From Deferribacteres bacterium (GTDB lineage: Bacteria; Chrysiogenota; Deferribacteres; Deferribacterales; Geovibrionaceae): a stretch of DNA of 64,000 bases. Both the position numbers and the translations under genes were made by a program. The DNA lies in assembly GCA_023395255.1 (NCBI GenBank), contig JAEWZN010000010.1, positions 279,030 to 343,029 of the forward strand. Reading direction: 5' to 3'. Numbering within the stretch: position 1 is the first letter of the stretch; every line of letters starts with the position of its first letter. The notes beneath the pieces are model-generated. The model made no database searches. It had not been told where the DNA came from and saw only the letters and a list, made by a program, of their open reading frames with translations. Below are positions 34,952-43,910 of the stretch, piece by piece.

Positions 34952-36597
34952 TTCAGCGCCACTCTGCGGATTTCGCTGAGGGTGGTTATCCCTTTTACAG
35001 CCTTAAGGAAACCGTCATCAGCCATTGTCAGCATACCCTTGTTCAGCGAGGCCTTATGTATCTCGTTGGGTGTTGCGCCTTTTATAATCATGTCCTGAAT
35101 CTCTTCATCTGTTTCCAGAAATTCTGAGATCACAGTTCTGCCTGTGTAGCCAGTGCCGCCGCAGTGAGGGCATCCCGCAGGTTCGGGCAGGTAAATTTTC
35201 CCGTCTGTGCTCCCCTTGGCCGCTGTTTCAGGGTCTATGCCGCATGAAAGGATGTCGCCAGCATCTGTTTCCTTTCTCACTGCGCAGAAGAGGCACACCC
35301 TGCGCACAAGCCTCTGAGCCATAATGCCCGAAACGCCGGAGGCGATGAGATAATTCTTTATTCCGAGATCAAGAAGCCTCGGAACGGCGGTTACCGCATC
35401 GTTGGTATGCATGGTGGAGAGAACCAGATGTCCGGTGATGGCGGCGCGCATGGCGATTTCCGCCGTTTCCTCATCCCGCATTTCCCCAAGGAGTATAACA
35501 TCCGGGTCCTGCCGGAGAAATGCCCTCATGGCGGCGGGGAATGTGTAGCCCGCTTTTTCGTTCACCTGAGTCTGTTTTATGAAGGGAAACCTGTATTCTA
35601 TAGGGTTTTCCACAGTGAGGATGCGCCGTTGAAGCGCGTTAATCCTCCGCAGTGCGGAGTAAAGCGTGGTTGTTTTTCCTGAACCCGTGGGGCCTGTGAC
35701 GAGGAATATTCCGTGGGGTCTGGCGAAGCATTTCTCAAGCCTTCCTCTCACTGATTCGTCAAAGCCGAGGCTCTCCAGACTGAACATGGAGAGATTTTTG
35801 CCCAGAAGCCTCAGCACTGCGTTTTCCCCGTAGGCAGTGGGTATGGTTGACACTCGTATGTCATATTCCCCGCCGAAAAACTCCGCAGTCATGGAGCCGT
35901 CCTGCGGGAGGCGCTGCTCCGCTATATCAAGATGGGAGAGTATCTTAATCCGTGAAATGAGTGATGCGTGGATACCGGCGGGAATGGAGAAGCAGTGCCT
36001 CATTATGCCGTCAGTGCGGAAAAAGATGTGCGCTCCCAGTGCTTCCGGGGAGATGTGGATGTCCGTTGCCCGCTCAGTGACGGCGTATTTCAGTATATTG
36101 TCCAGAAGGGAAGGGGTGTCCGCGCCGTGGGCAATAAGGCGGGATATTTCGTCCCGCACCGACTTTTCTATGAGGTAAAAGCTTATCTCGATGCTCCTGA
36201 GTATGCTTTCCCTGTCCGCCACATGGATTTCCGGCCTGAAACCTGTTTTCCTGCGGACAATGTCCGTTATGCGTATGTCAAAGGGGTCTGCCGAGGCTAT
36301 GCGGACTGTATCTCCGCTTCGGTCAAAGGGTATGAATGAGAGGCTTTTCAGCGTTTCAATATCAAACATCCGCAGGAGAGCGCTGTCTGGTCTGATGCCT
36401 GAAATATCTGTGAACGGTCTGCCCGCCTGTTTCGCCACAGCGGAGGCGGTTTCAGCGGAGGAGACGAACGCAAGGGATGTGAGTATCTCCCCCAGGATTC
36501 CGGAGTGGACACGCTGAACACTCAGTGCGACACCAAGCTGTTCCTCCGTGAGGTAGCCCATCTCTATAAGCAACTGTCCGAGCTGTTTATCCTGCAT
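34948..36597 (-). CDS. GspE/PilB-family assembly ATPase
   Basis: A 549-residue secretion/pilus ATPase. The N-terminal MshEN-type domain (about 1-150: QLLIEMGYLTEEQLGVALSVQ) is of a kind that in some homologues binds c-di-GMP. The ATPase core has Walker A GPTGSGKTTT near 301, the Asp box, Walker B VILLGEMRDEETAEIA near 360 and a His box. The C-terminal zinc motif is CLFC ... CPHC. It powers pseudopilus or pilus extension and is coupled to the platform protein downstream. Confidence 0.94.
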   Translation of the reverse strand: MQDKQLGQLLIEMGYLTEEQLGVALSVQRVHSGILGEILTSLAFVSSAETASAVAKQAGRPFTDISGIRPDSALLRMFDIETLKSLSFIPFDRSGDTVRIASADPFDIRITDIVRRKTGFRPEIHVADRESILRSIEISFYLIEKSVRDEISRLIAHGADTPSLLDNILKYAVTERATDIHISPEALGAHIFFRTDGIMRHCFSIPAGIHASLISRIKILSHLDIAEQRLPQDGSMTAEFFGGEYDIRVSTIPTAYGENAVLRLLGKNLSMFSLESLGFDESVRGRLEKCFARPHGIFLVTGPTGSGKTTTLYSALRRINALQRRILTVENPIEYRFPFIKQTQVNEKAGYTFPAAMRAFLRQDPDVILLGEMRDEETAEIAMRAAITGHLVLSTMHTNDAVTAVPRLLDLGIKNYLIASGVSGIMAQRLVRRVCLFCAVRKETDAGDILSCGIDPETAAKGSTDGKIYLPEPAGCPHCGGTGYTGRTVISEFLETDEEIQDMIIKGATPNEIHKASLNKGMLTMADDGFLKAVKGITTLSEIRRVALK

Positions 36598-36737
36598 AAA
36601 TTCCCCCGCCGCGCGTTATTCACTATAGCCCAACGGGATGGGCAGATCAAAGAAATTATGGTAAAAGTACCCGTTGATTTATGTACCGAATAATTGTAAC
36701 CTTTTTCGGATATTCAACCATCATTTTCGGAGGCGGC

Positions 36738-38447
36738 ATGAGATTAACCAGATACTTTATCCCCACGCTCAGAGAAATACCCGCAGAGGCGGAAGTAGTA
36801 AGCCATAAGGCTATGCTCAGGGCAGGGATGATCAAAAAACTCGCTTCAGGGATTTACGATTACCTCCCCCTCGGACTCAAGGCTATCCGTAAGGCTGAAA
36901 ATATAATAAGAAAAAATATGGACTCCTCAGGCGCAATAGAGATTCTCATGCCTGCTGTCCAGCCCGCTGAAATGTGGGAGGAATCTGGCCGCTGGAGCTA
37001 TTACGGCAAGGAGCTTCTCCGTATTAAGGACAGGCACGACAGAAACTTCTGCTTCGGCCCCACCCACGAGGAAGTTACGACTGATATAGTAAGAAGCTTC
37101 ATCACCTCATACAAACAGCTTCCCATAAACCTTTACCAGATACAGACAAAATTCCGTGATGAAGTCCGTCCCAGATTCGGTCTTATGCGCGGCAGAGAGT
37201 TCATAATGAAGGATGCATACTCCTTTGATGTGGATGATGCGGGCGCAAATGTCAGCTACGGCAAAATGCGTGATGCATACCGCCGTATATTCGATGACTG
37301 CGGCCTGAGATACACCATGGTCGAGGCCGATTCCGGTGCCATCGGCGGCTCATACTCACACGAGTTTATGGTGCTTGCCGATACAGGCGAGGACAGCGTA
37401 ATCAGCAGTGACAGGGGCGGCTACGCAGCCAACCTTGAGAAGGCTGTATGCGCTGATAACTGGGAGGAGTGGAAAGAGGAGATCCTTCCCGCAGCGGAGA
37501 AGGAAACCCCCAATACCAGAACAGTGGAGGAGCTTGCCGCTTTCCTCGGTGTTCCGGTTATGAAGATCCTAAAGGCTATGGTTGTCAATGTTGACGGCAA
37601 ATTCTACTGCTTCCTCGTAAGAGGGGATCACGAACTCAACCTTGCCAAGGTCAAAAACTTTTTCGGCGCCCCCTCGGCGGAGCTTGCCTCATATGAAGAC
37701 ATAGCAGAGCAGACAGGCGGAGCCCCCGCAGGATTTATAGGCCCCGCAGGGCTCAAGATAGAAGTTTATGCCGATTACGCCGTGCGCGCCATGAAGAACG
37801 TTGTCATGGGTGCGAACATCAAGGATCTGCACATTATAAACGCCAACCTCGGCAGGGACTTTGAGGTCAGAACCTTCGGCGATTTCAGAAACGCCATCGA
37901 AGGGGACATCTGCCCTGTTGACGGCGGAAAGTATGTTCTCACCAGAGGAATCGAGGTGGGGCACATCTTCAAACTCGGAACGAAATATTCCGAAAGCATG
38001 AACGCCGTGTACCTTGATAAGGAAGGCAAAAGAAACCCGATGATCATGGGCTGCTACGGAATAGGGGTGACAAGGGTTGTTGCCGCCGCCATAGAGCAGA
38101 ACCACGATGAAAAAGGTATAATATGGCCTGTTCAGCTTGCCCCCTTTGAGGTTGTTATAGTTTCGCTCAACCCCAATGAGCAGGCAGTGGCGGATCTTTC
38201 AGATACTATTTATAAAGAGCTCTCAGGCCTCGGCCTTGATGTTATGTATGATGACAGGGATGAAAGGGCGGGTGTTAAATTCACCGATGCTGAGCTTGTG
38301 GGTTATCCTGTCCGTGTTGCAATCGGCAAAAAGTCGCTTGCAGAGGGGAATGTAGAGGTAACCGTGCGCAGAACCGGAGAAACCGTTGCTGTCAAAAAGG
38401 AAGACTGCATTTCGGCAGTAATGGAAATACTGGAAAAGCTGCGCTGA
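36738..38447 (+). CDS. proS: Prolyl-tRNA synthetase
   Basis: A 569-residue bacterial-type class II ProRS. RLTRYFIPTLREIPAEAEV and MLRAGMIKKLASGIYDYLPLG start the protein. Motif 2 (RFGLMRGREFIMKDAYSF) is near 135-152. A YbaK-like editing insertion spans about 220-380 (VMKILKAMVVNVDGKFYCFLVRGD). Motif 3 (GCYGIGVTRVVAA) is near 440, and an anticodon-binding domain closes the protein. I moved the start to ATG 36738 because GGAGGC lies just upstream; the frame is open further back. Confidence 0.97.
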   Translation: MRLTRYFIPTLREIPAEAEVVSHKAMLRAGMIKKLASGIYDYLPLGLKAIRKAENIIRKNMDSSGAIEILMPAVQPAEMWEESGRWSYYGKELLRIKDRHDRNFCFGPTHEEVTTDIVRSFITSYKQLPINLYQIQTKFRDEVRPRFGLMRGREFIMKDAYSFDVDDAGANVSYGKMRDAYRRIFDDCGLRYTMVEADSGAIGGSYSHEFMVLADTGEDSVISSDRGGYAANLEKAVCADNWEEWKEEILPAAEKETPNTRTVEELAAFLGVPVMKILKAMVVNVDGKFYCFLVRGDHELNLAKVKNFFGAPSAELASYEDIAEQTGGAPAGFIGPAGLKIEVYADYAVRAMKNVVMGANIKDLHIINANLGRDFEVRTFGDFRNAIEGDICPVDGGKYVLTRGIEVGHIFKLGTKYSESMNAVYLDKEGKRNPMIMGCYGIGVTRVVAAAIEQNHDEKGIIWPVQLAPFEVVIVSLNPNEQAVADLSDTIYKELSGLGLDVMYDDRDERAGVKFTDAELVGYPVRVAIGKKSLAEGNVEVTVRRTGETVAVKKEDCISAVMEILEKLR

Positions 38448-38528
38448 ACAAAGGTAATTCTTGCTAAAGAGAAATTTATTATGTAAAACAAACATAGATT
38501 GATTCTCTCTTAAGCGTTCGGAGGTACG

Positions 38529-39467
38529 ATGAAGAAACGCTATACCATTATGATATTTGACGAATCGCGTTTGGGCGAGGTTAAAACAAGAAAAATAAGC
38601 CTCTCCGCAATTAAATTTGTCATGATGCTGGTGGCACTTTACGCCGTTGTTTCCTTTACGGGCTTTTTCTTTTTAACCAGTCTCTACTCCGAGCGTCATG
38701 ATATGCTGGTTTTCAAACGCGAAAATGAAAAGCTTAAGGAAAAAATTGAAGGCTATGCCATGCAGCTTGAGGAGATCGAGAAAAAGATCGCCAGTGTTGA
38801 CGAGCTGGAGTACAAAGTTCGAAATCTTGCCACCTATGCCAACGGACCAGTTCCACAGAAGCAGCTTGCTATAGGCGGTAAAGAGGTCGACATAATTCAG
38901 GATCTTTCAGCAGTCAGTGAAAGAAAGGAAAAGGAGTTCTTTGAGGAGCTTAACGAAAACCTCGTAACCCTTGGCCTTGAACTTGAGAAGAGAACGGCGA
39001 GCCTTTCGGAGCTTTCCGATTTCCTTGAGGAACACAGGCTGATAATGAGCTCCACCCCCTCCATATGGCCGACAAAAGGCTGGATTTCCAGCAGTTTCGG
39101 CTACCGCATATCACCCTTTACTGGAAGACGCGTTTTCCACGAAGGGCTTGATATAGCAAACAAAATAGGCACTCCCATCAGATCCGCCGCCAAGGGCGTT
39201 GTTATCTTCTCCGGAAGAAAAGCAGGCTACGGCAACGTGATCACAATAGACCACGGCTTCGGCTATGTCACCAGATACGCCCACTGCAACAAACTTTTCA
39301 TGAAAGAAGGGGATAATGTTGAGAAAGGGCAGGTGATAGCGGAAGTGGGCAACACCGGCAGAAGCACAGGCCCCCACCTTCATTATGAAGTGCTGGTGAA
39401 CGGTGTGCAGGTTAACCCGATGAAGTTTATAATCGGCGAAACTGACCTGTCTGTGGCTGCTCAGTAA
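38529..39467 (+). CDS. M23-family peptidase with N-terminal membrane anchor and coiled coil
   Basis: A 312-residue envelope protein. A short cytosolic start and one helix (about 28-52) are followed by a periplasmic coiled coil (about 58-95 and 125-165) and a C-terminal LytM/M23 domain. The metal motifs are HEGLDIANK (HxxxD) near 208 and HLHYE near 285, both intact, so endopeptidase activity on peptidoglycan cross-links is plausible. Many such proteins act in cell elongation, shape or division. It lies 81 bases after proS and has its own terminator. Confidence 0.9.
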   Translation: MKKRYTIMIFDESRLGEVKTRKISLSAIKFVMMLVALYAVVSFTGFFFLTSLYSERHDMLVFKRENEKLKEKIEGYAMQLEEIEKKIASVDELEYKVRNLATYANGPVPQKQLAIGGKEVDIIQDLSAVSERKEKEFFEELNENLVTLGLELEKRTASLSELSDFLEEHRLIMSSTPSIWPTKGWISSSFGYRISPFTGRRVFHEGLDIANKIGTPIRSAAKGVVIFSGRKAGYGNVITIDHGFGYVTRYAHCNKLFMKEGDNVEKGQVIAEVGNTGRSTGPHLHYEVLVNGVQVNPMKFIIGETDLSVAAQ

Positions 39468-39493
39468 GCATAATCAAAACAATAGTCTCTCAG

Positions 39494-39519
39494 CCCGCCT
39501 CAAAAAGGCGGGTTTTTTT
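39494..39519 (+). terminator. Rho-independent terminator of the M23 peptidase gene
   Basis: CCCGCC pairs with GGCGGG and is followed by TTTTTTT, 26 bases after the stop codon. Confidence 0.85.
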
Positions 39520-39600
39520 ATGCATTGCCATCAGCGAGTTTGTGTTTCAATAAATAATTATTCGCTTTTCTCTGACACTTTCAGTTGCATACGCCGGAGC

Positions 39601-39711
39601 ATGCCTTATAATTTAATTATAAGCCCGAACATAAGCGGCGGCGCCGTTCAGAAGAAGCTTTTTAAAGGAGATATGTACGGCACAGGTAGCCGCCGCTTAA
39701 AGAATATATGA
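39601..39711 (+). CDS. Tiny structured gene, 12- or 36-residue product
   Basis: ATG 39673 is preceded by AAAGGAG at good spacing and encodes a 12-residue peptide (MYGTGSRRLKNI). An in-frame ATG at 39601 would give 36 residues. The ribosome binding site and start are enclosed by an 11-bp perfect inverted repeat, TAAGCGGCGGC (39632-39642) and GCCGCCGCTTA (39689-39699). It is extended inside by GCCGT/ACGGC. A strong terminator follows the stop at once. It may be a peptide gene with a folded leader, a regulatory RNA, or both; no family is recognised. Confidence 0.35.
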   Translation: MPYNLIISPNISGGAVQKKLFKGDMYGTGSRRLKNI

Positions 39712-39737
39712 AGCCGCTCTGTCCTGAGCGGCTTTTT
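39712..39737 (+). terminator. Terminator after the tiny structured gene
   Basis: AGCCGCTC pairs with GAGCGGCT over 8 bp, then TTTTT. It abuts the stop codon of the tiny frame. It may also serve the convergent PAS-protein gene from the other side. Confidence 0.75.
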
Positions 39738-39740
39738 CAG

Positions 39741-40103
39741 TTAGTGGCTGTCTGATCTTATGAACATTTCGTCTTTAGCATATTCTGTTATGTCATTGCC
39801 GAAGTGTATCAGATAATCCTCCCCCACGGGGAGCCAGAAGCCGTCGTAAACTATCCCTCTTTCCTCCATAAAACAAACGCTGCGCACAGCCTTTCCCGAT
39901 TTGAGCGCGGCTGCGGCCTTGCAGTATTTTGCATGTGAGGCGGCATCGCCGAGACTGTGACACTTCACGCCCAAAGGCATGCCGTACTCCTCGCCTGCTT
40001 TATTGAGAGCCAATATATCATGCTTTCTGCTGAGGAGCATGACAGGTGTGGGATATTCCGCCCAAGTGAGTTTAAATGCTTCAATGACTTTTTCAGTGTC
40101 CAT
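39741..40103 (-). CDS. Small PAS-like protein downstream of a two-component pair
   Basis: A 120-residue protein resembling a single PAS fold: EYPTPVMLLSRKHDILALNKAGEEYGMPLG in the N-terminal half, and GIVYDGFWLPVGEDYLIHFG at the C-terminal strands. Cys residues at CHSLG, KYCKA and SVCF could bind a metal or cofactor. Similar short PAS proteins with a conserved GxKC occur near sensor systems. It follows the histidine kinase by 45 bases on the same strand and may supply or modulate input to it (inference). Confidence 0.65.
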   Translation of the reverse strand: MDTEKVIEAFKLTWAEYPTPVMLLSRKHDILALNKAGEEYGMPLGVKCHSLGDAASHAKYCKAAAALKSGKAVRSVCFMEERGIVYDGFWLPVGEDYLIHFGNDITEYAKDEMFIRSDSH

Positions 40104-40148
40104 ATTTGTTTTCCTCCTTCTTTCGCTTACAGTAGCGCTTTTAAGAGT

Positions 40149-41492
40149 TCAATGCTTTTCATAATCTTTAAAATTGGTAACAGAGTGTATTGCTGCCTGC
40201 TGCTCAACAGGGAGGAAGAGGCATGCCTCTGTTCCCTTGTGCAGCACACTGCTGATTTCGAGCCTTCCGCCGTGTGCTTCGGCTATCTGTTTGCATATAT
40301 CAAGCCCTATGCCGTAGCCGCCGGTTTTCTTGCTGCGGGAAATGTCTGTCCTGTAAAAAGGTTCGGTTATATAGGGCAGTTCATCTGCCGGAATGCCTAT
40401 GCCTTTATCTGTGACTTTTATAAAGGCAAACCCGTTAAGCACTCCTGTTTCGGCGCGTACAGGCTCCTCTGATTCTTCCGAGTATTTAAGAGCGTTGTCT
40501 ATGAGGTTCCTGACAGCATGCTCCACGGCCTTTGTATCAACATTCAGTTCGATGGGGTAAGGGTGGGGGGTGAATATGACCCTCCCCGTTTTTTCGCCGT
40601 ACTGAGTGGATAGCTCTCCGGTCAGGCTGTTGATGTCTGTATGAGTTTTTTTCAATGCCCCGTGCTTGAGCCTTGCCCCCTCCATCAGAATGTTGATCAG
40701 TGTGTCCATCTGCTTTATATCCTCTGTCATATCGCTGCGGAGGTATTCGTCCTTTACCATTTCAGCAGCAATGCGGAGACTTGTGAGTGGTGTGCGCAGT
40801 TCGTGGCTTATCCCTGTGAGGAGCTTGTCTTTATATTTGATTGAACGGGAGATCTCCGATGTGAGCGAGTCAAACATATTGCAGAGGTGTGCCAGTTCAT
40901 CACTGCCGCACCTGTTTATTTTATAGTCGTAGTTTTCCTTTTTAACCTCCCTTATCGCAGCGGAGAGGGAGTTGACAGGCTTGAGTATATGTCTTATCAG
41001 CATATAAACCGCTCCCATCAGCAGGGAAACAGCACCTATGATATACCAGCCGTACATCCTGAGACGCTCCATCTCCCCCGGCAGAGGCCAGAACATAAAG
41101 GTAAGCTTTGCGCTGCCTTCGTTCATTTTTGCAATTTGGTAGCCGTGGAGCTCCCCCAGAGTGAGGTTTTCGTCAATTTTTCTGTAATGGAGCTTTTTCT
41201 CAGGGAATCTGCCTTCGTGTTTTTTCACTGTCCAGTTTTCGTCCGGTGAGTCGTAGATTATGGTTATTCCGGTTCTTTCCGATAAGGCTTCCGCTTTTTC
41301 CATATCAGGCGGGTAGCCTATTTCATCACGGAGATACTGGATGTAGTAAACCCTGTGTCTGTCTATGCTTGTTTCGGAGTTTTCCACATAGTTGTTGAAT
41401 ATGCCGTAAACGGTTATATTCAAAAGAACCGCAGAGCAGACTATGATGAAAAGCAGCTTGGTAAATACGGAGCTGATCAGTTTCTTAAGCAT
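40149..41492 (-). CDS. Membrane sensor histidine kinase
   Basis: A 447-residue kinase. Helix 1 (about 12-32) and helix 2 (about 148-170) flank a periplasmic sensor of about 115 residues. A HAMP region (about 170-220) precedes HisKA with GISHELRTPLTSLR (His near 230). The HATPase_c domain has NLIDNALKYS, DKGIGIP and GGYGIGLDICK. The layout is like CpxA/RstB envelope-stress kinases. Its start overlaps the response regulator's stop by 8 bases, so they form one operon with the PAS protein and the upstream membrane peptide. Confidence 0.94.
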   Translation of the reverse strand: MLKKLISSVFTKLLFIIVCSAVLLNITVYGIFNNYVENSETSIDRHRVYYIQYLRDEIGYPPDMEKAEALSERTGITIIYDSPDENWTVKKHEGRFPEKKLHYRKIDENLTLGELHGYQIAKMNEGSAKLTFMFWPLPGEMERLRMYGWYIIGAVSLLMGAVYMLIRHILKPVNSLSAAIREVKKENYDYKINRCGSDELAHLCNMFDSLTSEISRSIKYKDKLLTGISHELRTPLTSLRIAAEMVKDEYLRSDMTEDIKQMDTLINILMEGARLKHGALKKTHTDINSLTGELSTQYGEKTGRVIFTPHPYPIELNVDTKAVEHAVRNLIDNALKYSEESEEPVRAETGVLNGFAFIKVTDKGIGIPADELPYITEPFYRTDISRSKKTGGYGIGLDICKQIAEAHGGRLEISSVLHKGTEACLFLPVEQQAAIHSVTNFKDYEKH

Positions 41493-42189
41493 TTATTCTT
41501 TCACCGATAAACATATAGCCTGTTCCCCACATGGTTTTGATGAACCGTGGGTTTTTGGGGTCGTCCTTGAGCTTGTACCGCAGGCGGCTCACTGTGACAT
41601 CAACCGTGCGGTTAAATGCATCACAGTCTATGCCTTTGAGTTCATTGAGAATTTTATCTCTGTCCAGAGTGATGAATGCGTTTCTGACAAAAAGATGGAG
41701 CACCCCGAATTCGCTGGTGGTGAGATCAAGCCTTGTGCCGTCCAGAGTCGCCGTAAATTTTGACGGCTCAACAGTGAGCCTGTCGAATATATATGCCTGA
41801 ACTCTTTTTTCTGCTGTTGTCTGGGGCTCTCTCCGTTTTGTGACAGCCTGAATCCTCGCCACCAGTTCTCTGGGCTCGAAAGGCTTGGGCAGGTAGTCAT
41901 CAGCGCCTATCTCAAGCCCGACTATTCTGTCCTCCACCTCTCCCCTTGCGCTCAGCATTATTATGGGTACATCCGAGAATTTCCTGATGCGCTTGCACAC
42001 CTCAAAGCCGTTCATACCGGGCATCATGATGTCCAGAATTACCAGATCCGGCGTGCTTTCCGCGAATTTTTCAAGGGCCTTTTCCGGTTCATCAAAGGCA
42101 TCAATGATGAACGAGTATTCTGAGAGATATTTTTTTAGCATTTTTATAAGTTTCAGATCATCGTCTATGATCATAATCTTTGTCTGCAT
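41485..42189 (-). CDS. OmpR-family response regulator
   Basis: A 234-residue regulator. The receiver domain holds the acidic pair (IDDD near 9-11), phospho-Asp in LVILDIMMPG near 53, and the conserved Thr/Ser and Lys (PKPFEPREL near 101). A C-terminal OmpR/PhoB winged helix follows (LDLTTSEFGVLHLF ... VDVTVSRLRYKL). It is probably phosphorylated by the adjacent kinase. A 28-residue membrane peptide is encoded 12 bases upstream. Confidence 0.96.
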   Translation of the reverse strand: MQTKIMIIDDDLKLIKMLKKYLSEYSFIIDAFDEPEKALEKFAESTPDLVILDIMMPGMNGFEVCKRIRKFSDVPIIMLSARGEVEDRIVGLEIGADDYLPKPFEPRELVARIQAVTKRREPQTTAEKRVQAYIFDRLTVEPSKFTATLDGTRLDLTTSEFGVLHLFVRNAFITLDRDKILNELKGIDCDAFNRTVDVTVSRLRYKLKDDPKNPRFIKTMWGTGYMFIGERINA

Positions 42190-42201
42190 GCTGCATCCAC
42201 C

Positions 42202-42288
42202 TCAAAAAAAGACTGAAATCAGTGCTATGGTCATAACGGCTATGAAAATAACCGTTGTAACGAACAAAAGAATATCACCGGGCTTCAT
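42202..42288 (-). CDS. 28-residue single-helix membrane peptide
   Basis: ATG 42288 is preceded by CAGGAGGAAGC, an excellent ribosome binding site. It encodes MKPGDILLF followed by about 19 hydrophobic residues (VTTVIFIAVMTIALISVFF) and stops 12 bases before the response regulator start. The strong site, compact spacing and single membrane helix make it a credible small protein. By position it may regulate or be sensed by the kinase, as known small membrane peptides do for PhoQ-type kinases (inference). TATAAT occurs about 25 bases upstream. Confidence 0.6.
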   Translation of the reverse strand: MKPGDILLFVTTVIFIAVMTIALISVFF

Positions 42289-42381
42289 AGCTTCCTCCTG
42301 AAACCCAATATAATTATAAACGAAAAAACGTGGTTGCCGGGGAGAAACAAATTGTAATGATTTGTAGCGGGGAAGCAGGAG

Positions 42382-42412
42382 CCCCCCGCCGACGCTGAAA
42401 CCGGCAGGGGGG
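42382..42412 (-). terminator. GC-rich hairpin after nfnB
   Basis: CCCCCCGCCG pairs with CGGCAGGGGGG (one bulge) directly beyond the stop codon of the dehydrogenase gene. There is no T-run, so intrinsic termination is uncertain. Confidence 0.4.
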
Positions 42413-42419
42413 TGTATGA

Positions 42420-43907
42420 CTATTCTTCTGCAAGAAGCCTGTTTATCGAGGCGGCAGCGCGCCTCCCTTCACCCATGGCAAGAATTACCGTAGCCGCGCC
42501 GAGAACTATATCTCCGCCTGCGTAAACTCTCTCCATGGATGTTTTGCCGTCTTCATCCACAGTGATGTTGCCCCACCTGTTTACCCCTATCTCCGGCGCA
42601 GTCTGGCTTATCAGCGGGTTAGATGAGTTGCCGAGAGCCATTATCACGGAATCCATCTCAAGGATGAACTCGCTTCCCTTAACCGCGACAGGTTTTCTTC
42701 TGCCGGAATCATCCGGCTCGCCAAGTTCATATCTAAGGCACTCAACGGCTTTTACCTTCCCTGTTTCATCGCCGATGATGCGGACGGGGCTGGAAAGGAA
42801 ATTGAATATTATTCCTTCTTCCTTGGCGTGTGCTACCTCTTCGCGGCGGGCCGGCATCTCTTTTTCGGTACGCCTGTAGATTACATAAACCTCTTCCGCA
42901 CCGACACGCAGCGCCATCCTCGCAGCGTCCATAGCCACGTTGCCGCCGCCGATGACCGCTGTCCGTTTTCCGGTGAAAATAGGAGTGTCCGCCTTGTCCG
43001 GGTTGTACGCCTTCATTAGGTTTGCCCTTGTGAGAAACTCGTTTGCTGAGGAAACCCCCACAAGGTTTTCTCCCTCTATGTTCATGAAGTTGGGCAGGCC
43101 TGCGCCTGTTCCGATGAACAGGGCATCAAAACCGTCCTTCTCTATTAAATCCTTAACCTTTCTTGTTCTGCCCACAAGGAAGTTCTTTTTGATCCGAACA
43201 CCCATGGAGAGAAGGTTATCTATCTCTTTATCAAGTATTTCCTTCGGCAGACGGAACTCAGGTATGCCGTATATCATAACGCCGCCCAGCTTGTGGAAGG
43301 CCTCAAAAAGCACAACCTCGTGCCCTGCCTTGCGAACGTCCGCCGCCGCAGTCAGTCCTGCGGGGCCGGAGCCGACTATGCCGACTTTTTTCCCTGTGGA
43401 CGGGGCTATATCAGGAACGGACATTTTTCCCTTTGCCCTTTCCCAGTCCGCCACGAAGCGCTCAATGCGGCCGATTGCCACGGATTTATCAAGATCCTTC
43501 AGGGATTTTCCCACGGTGCATTCTGCCATGCACTGTGTTTCCTGCGGACAGACCCTTCCGCATATGGCGGGCAGCATGCTGGACTGTTTTATGATGTTTA
43601 CCGATTTCTGGTAGTCCCCTTCCGCTGCTGCTTTGATAAAGCCGGGAATATCTATAGCAACGGGGCAGCCTTTTATACAGGGGGCGTTTTTGCATTGCAG
43701 ACAGCGCTCTGCCTCAAGCTTTACCTGCTCCTCAAAATAACCAAGCGCCACTTCCTGAATGTTCTTCGCGCGGGCTTTTGGCTCCTGAGCGGGCATCTCC
43801 TGCATGGGGATTTTCAGCCTGTCTTTCGGTTTAAGGCTTGTGAAATCTATCTCACTAATGAGGCTTTCGGCCTCTTTTTTTAATTCATCAGCGGGAATGT
43901 ACGACAT
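42420..43907 (-). CDS. NfnB / glutamate synthase small-subunit-like flavoprotein
   Basis: A 495-residue GltD-like flavoprotein. An N-terminal double-cubane region (CLQCKNAPCIKGCPVAIDIPGF near 75 and CGRVCPQETQCMAECTVG near 120) holds two 4Fe-4S sites. A FAD domain (GIVGSGPAGLTAA near 180) and an NAD(P)H domain (AVIGGGNVAMDAARMALR near 315) follow. Adjacent to a 282-residue FAD/2Fe-2S protein, it matches the NfnAB/SudAB pair, the electron-bifurcating ferredoxin-dependent NADH:NADP+ transhydrogenase of anaerobes. The amidotransferase (large) subunit of glutamate synthase is not nearby, which favours Nfn over GltD. Confidence 0.88.
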   Translation of the reverse strand: MSYIPADELKKEAESLISEIDFTSLKPKDRLKIPMQEMPAQEPKARAKNIQEVALGYFEEQVKLEAERCLQCKNAPCIKGCPVAIDIPGFIKAAAEGDYQKSVNIIKQSSMLPAICGRVCPQETQCMAECTVGKSLKDLDKSVAIGRIERFVADWERAKGKMSVPDIAPSTGKKVGIVGSGPAGLTAAADVRKAGHEVVLFEAFHKLGGVMIYGIPEFRLPKEILDKEIDNLLSMGVRIKKNFLVGRTRKVKDLIEKDGFDALFIGTGAGLPNFMNIEGENLVGVSSANEFLTRANLMKAYNPDKADTPIFTGKRTAVIGGGNVAMDAARMALRVGAEEVYVIYRRTEKEMPARREEVAHAKEEGIIFNFLSSPVRIIGDETGKVKAVECLRYELGEPDDSGRRKPVAVKGSEFILEMDSVIMALGNSSNPLISQTAPEIGVNRWGNITVDEDGKTSMERVYAGGDIVLGAATVILAMGEGRRAAASINRLLAEE

Positions 43908-43910
43908 CTG

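Noticed and set aside
42420..43907. Glutamate synthase small subunit (gltD) as the primary call
   Set aside because: The adjacent FAD/2Fe-2S subunit and lack of a large glutamate synthase subunit fit NfnB better; family resemblance is noted in the entry.
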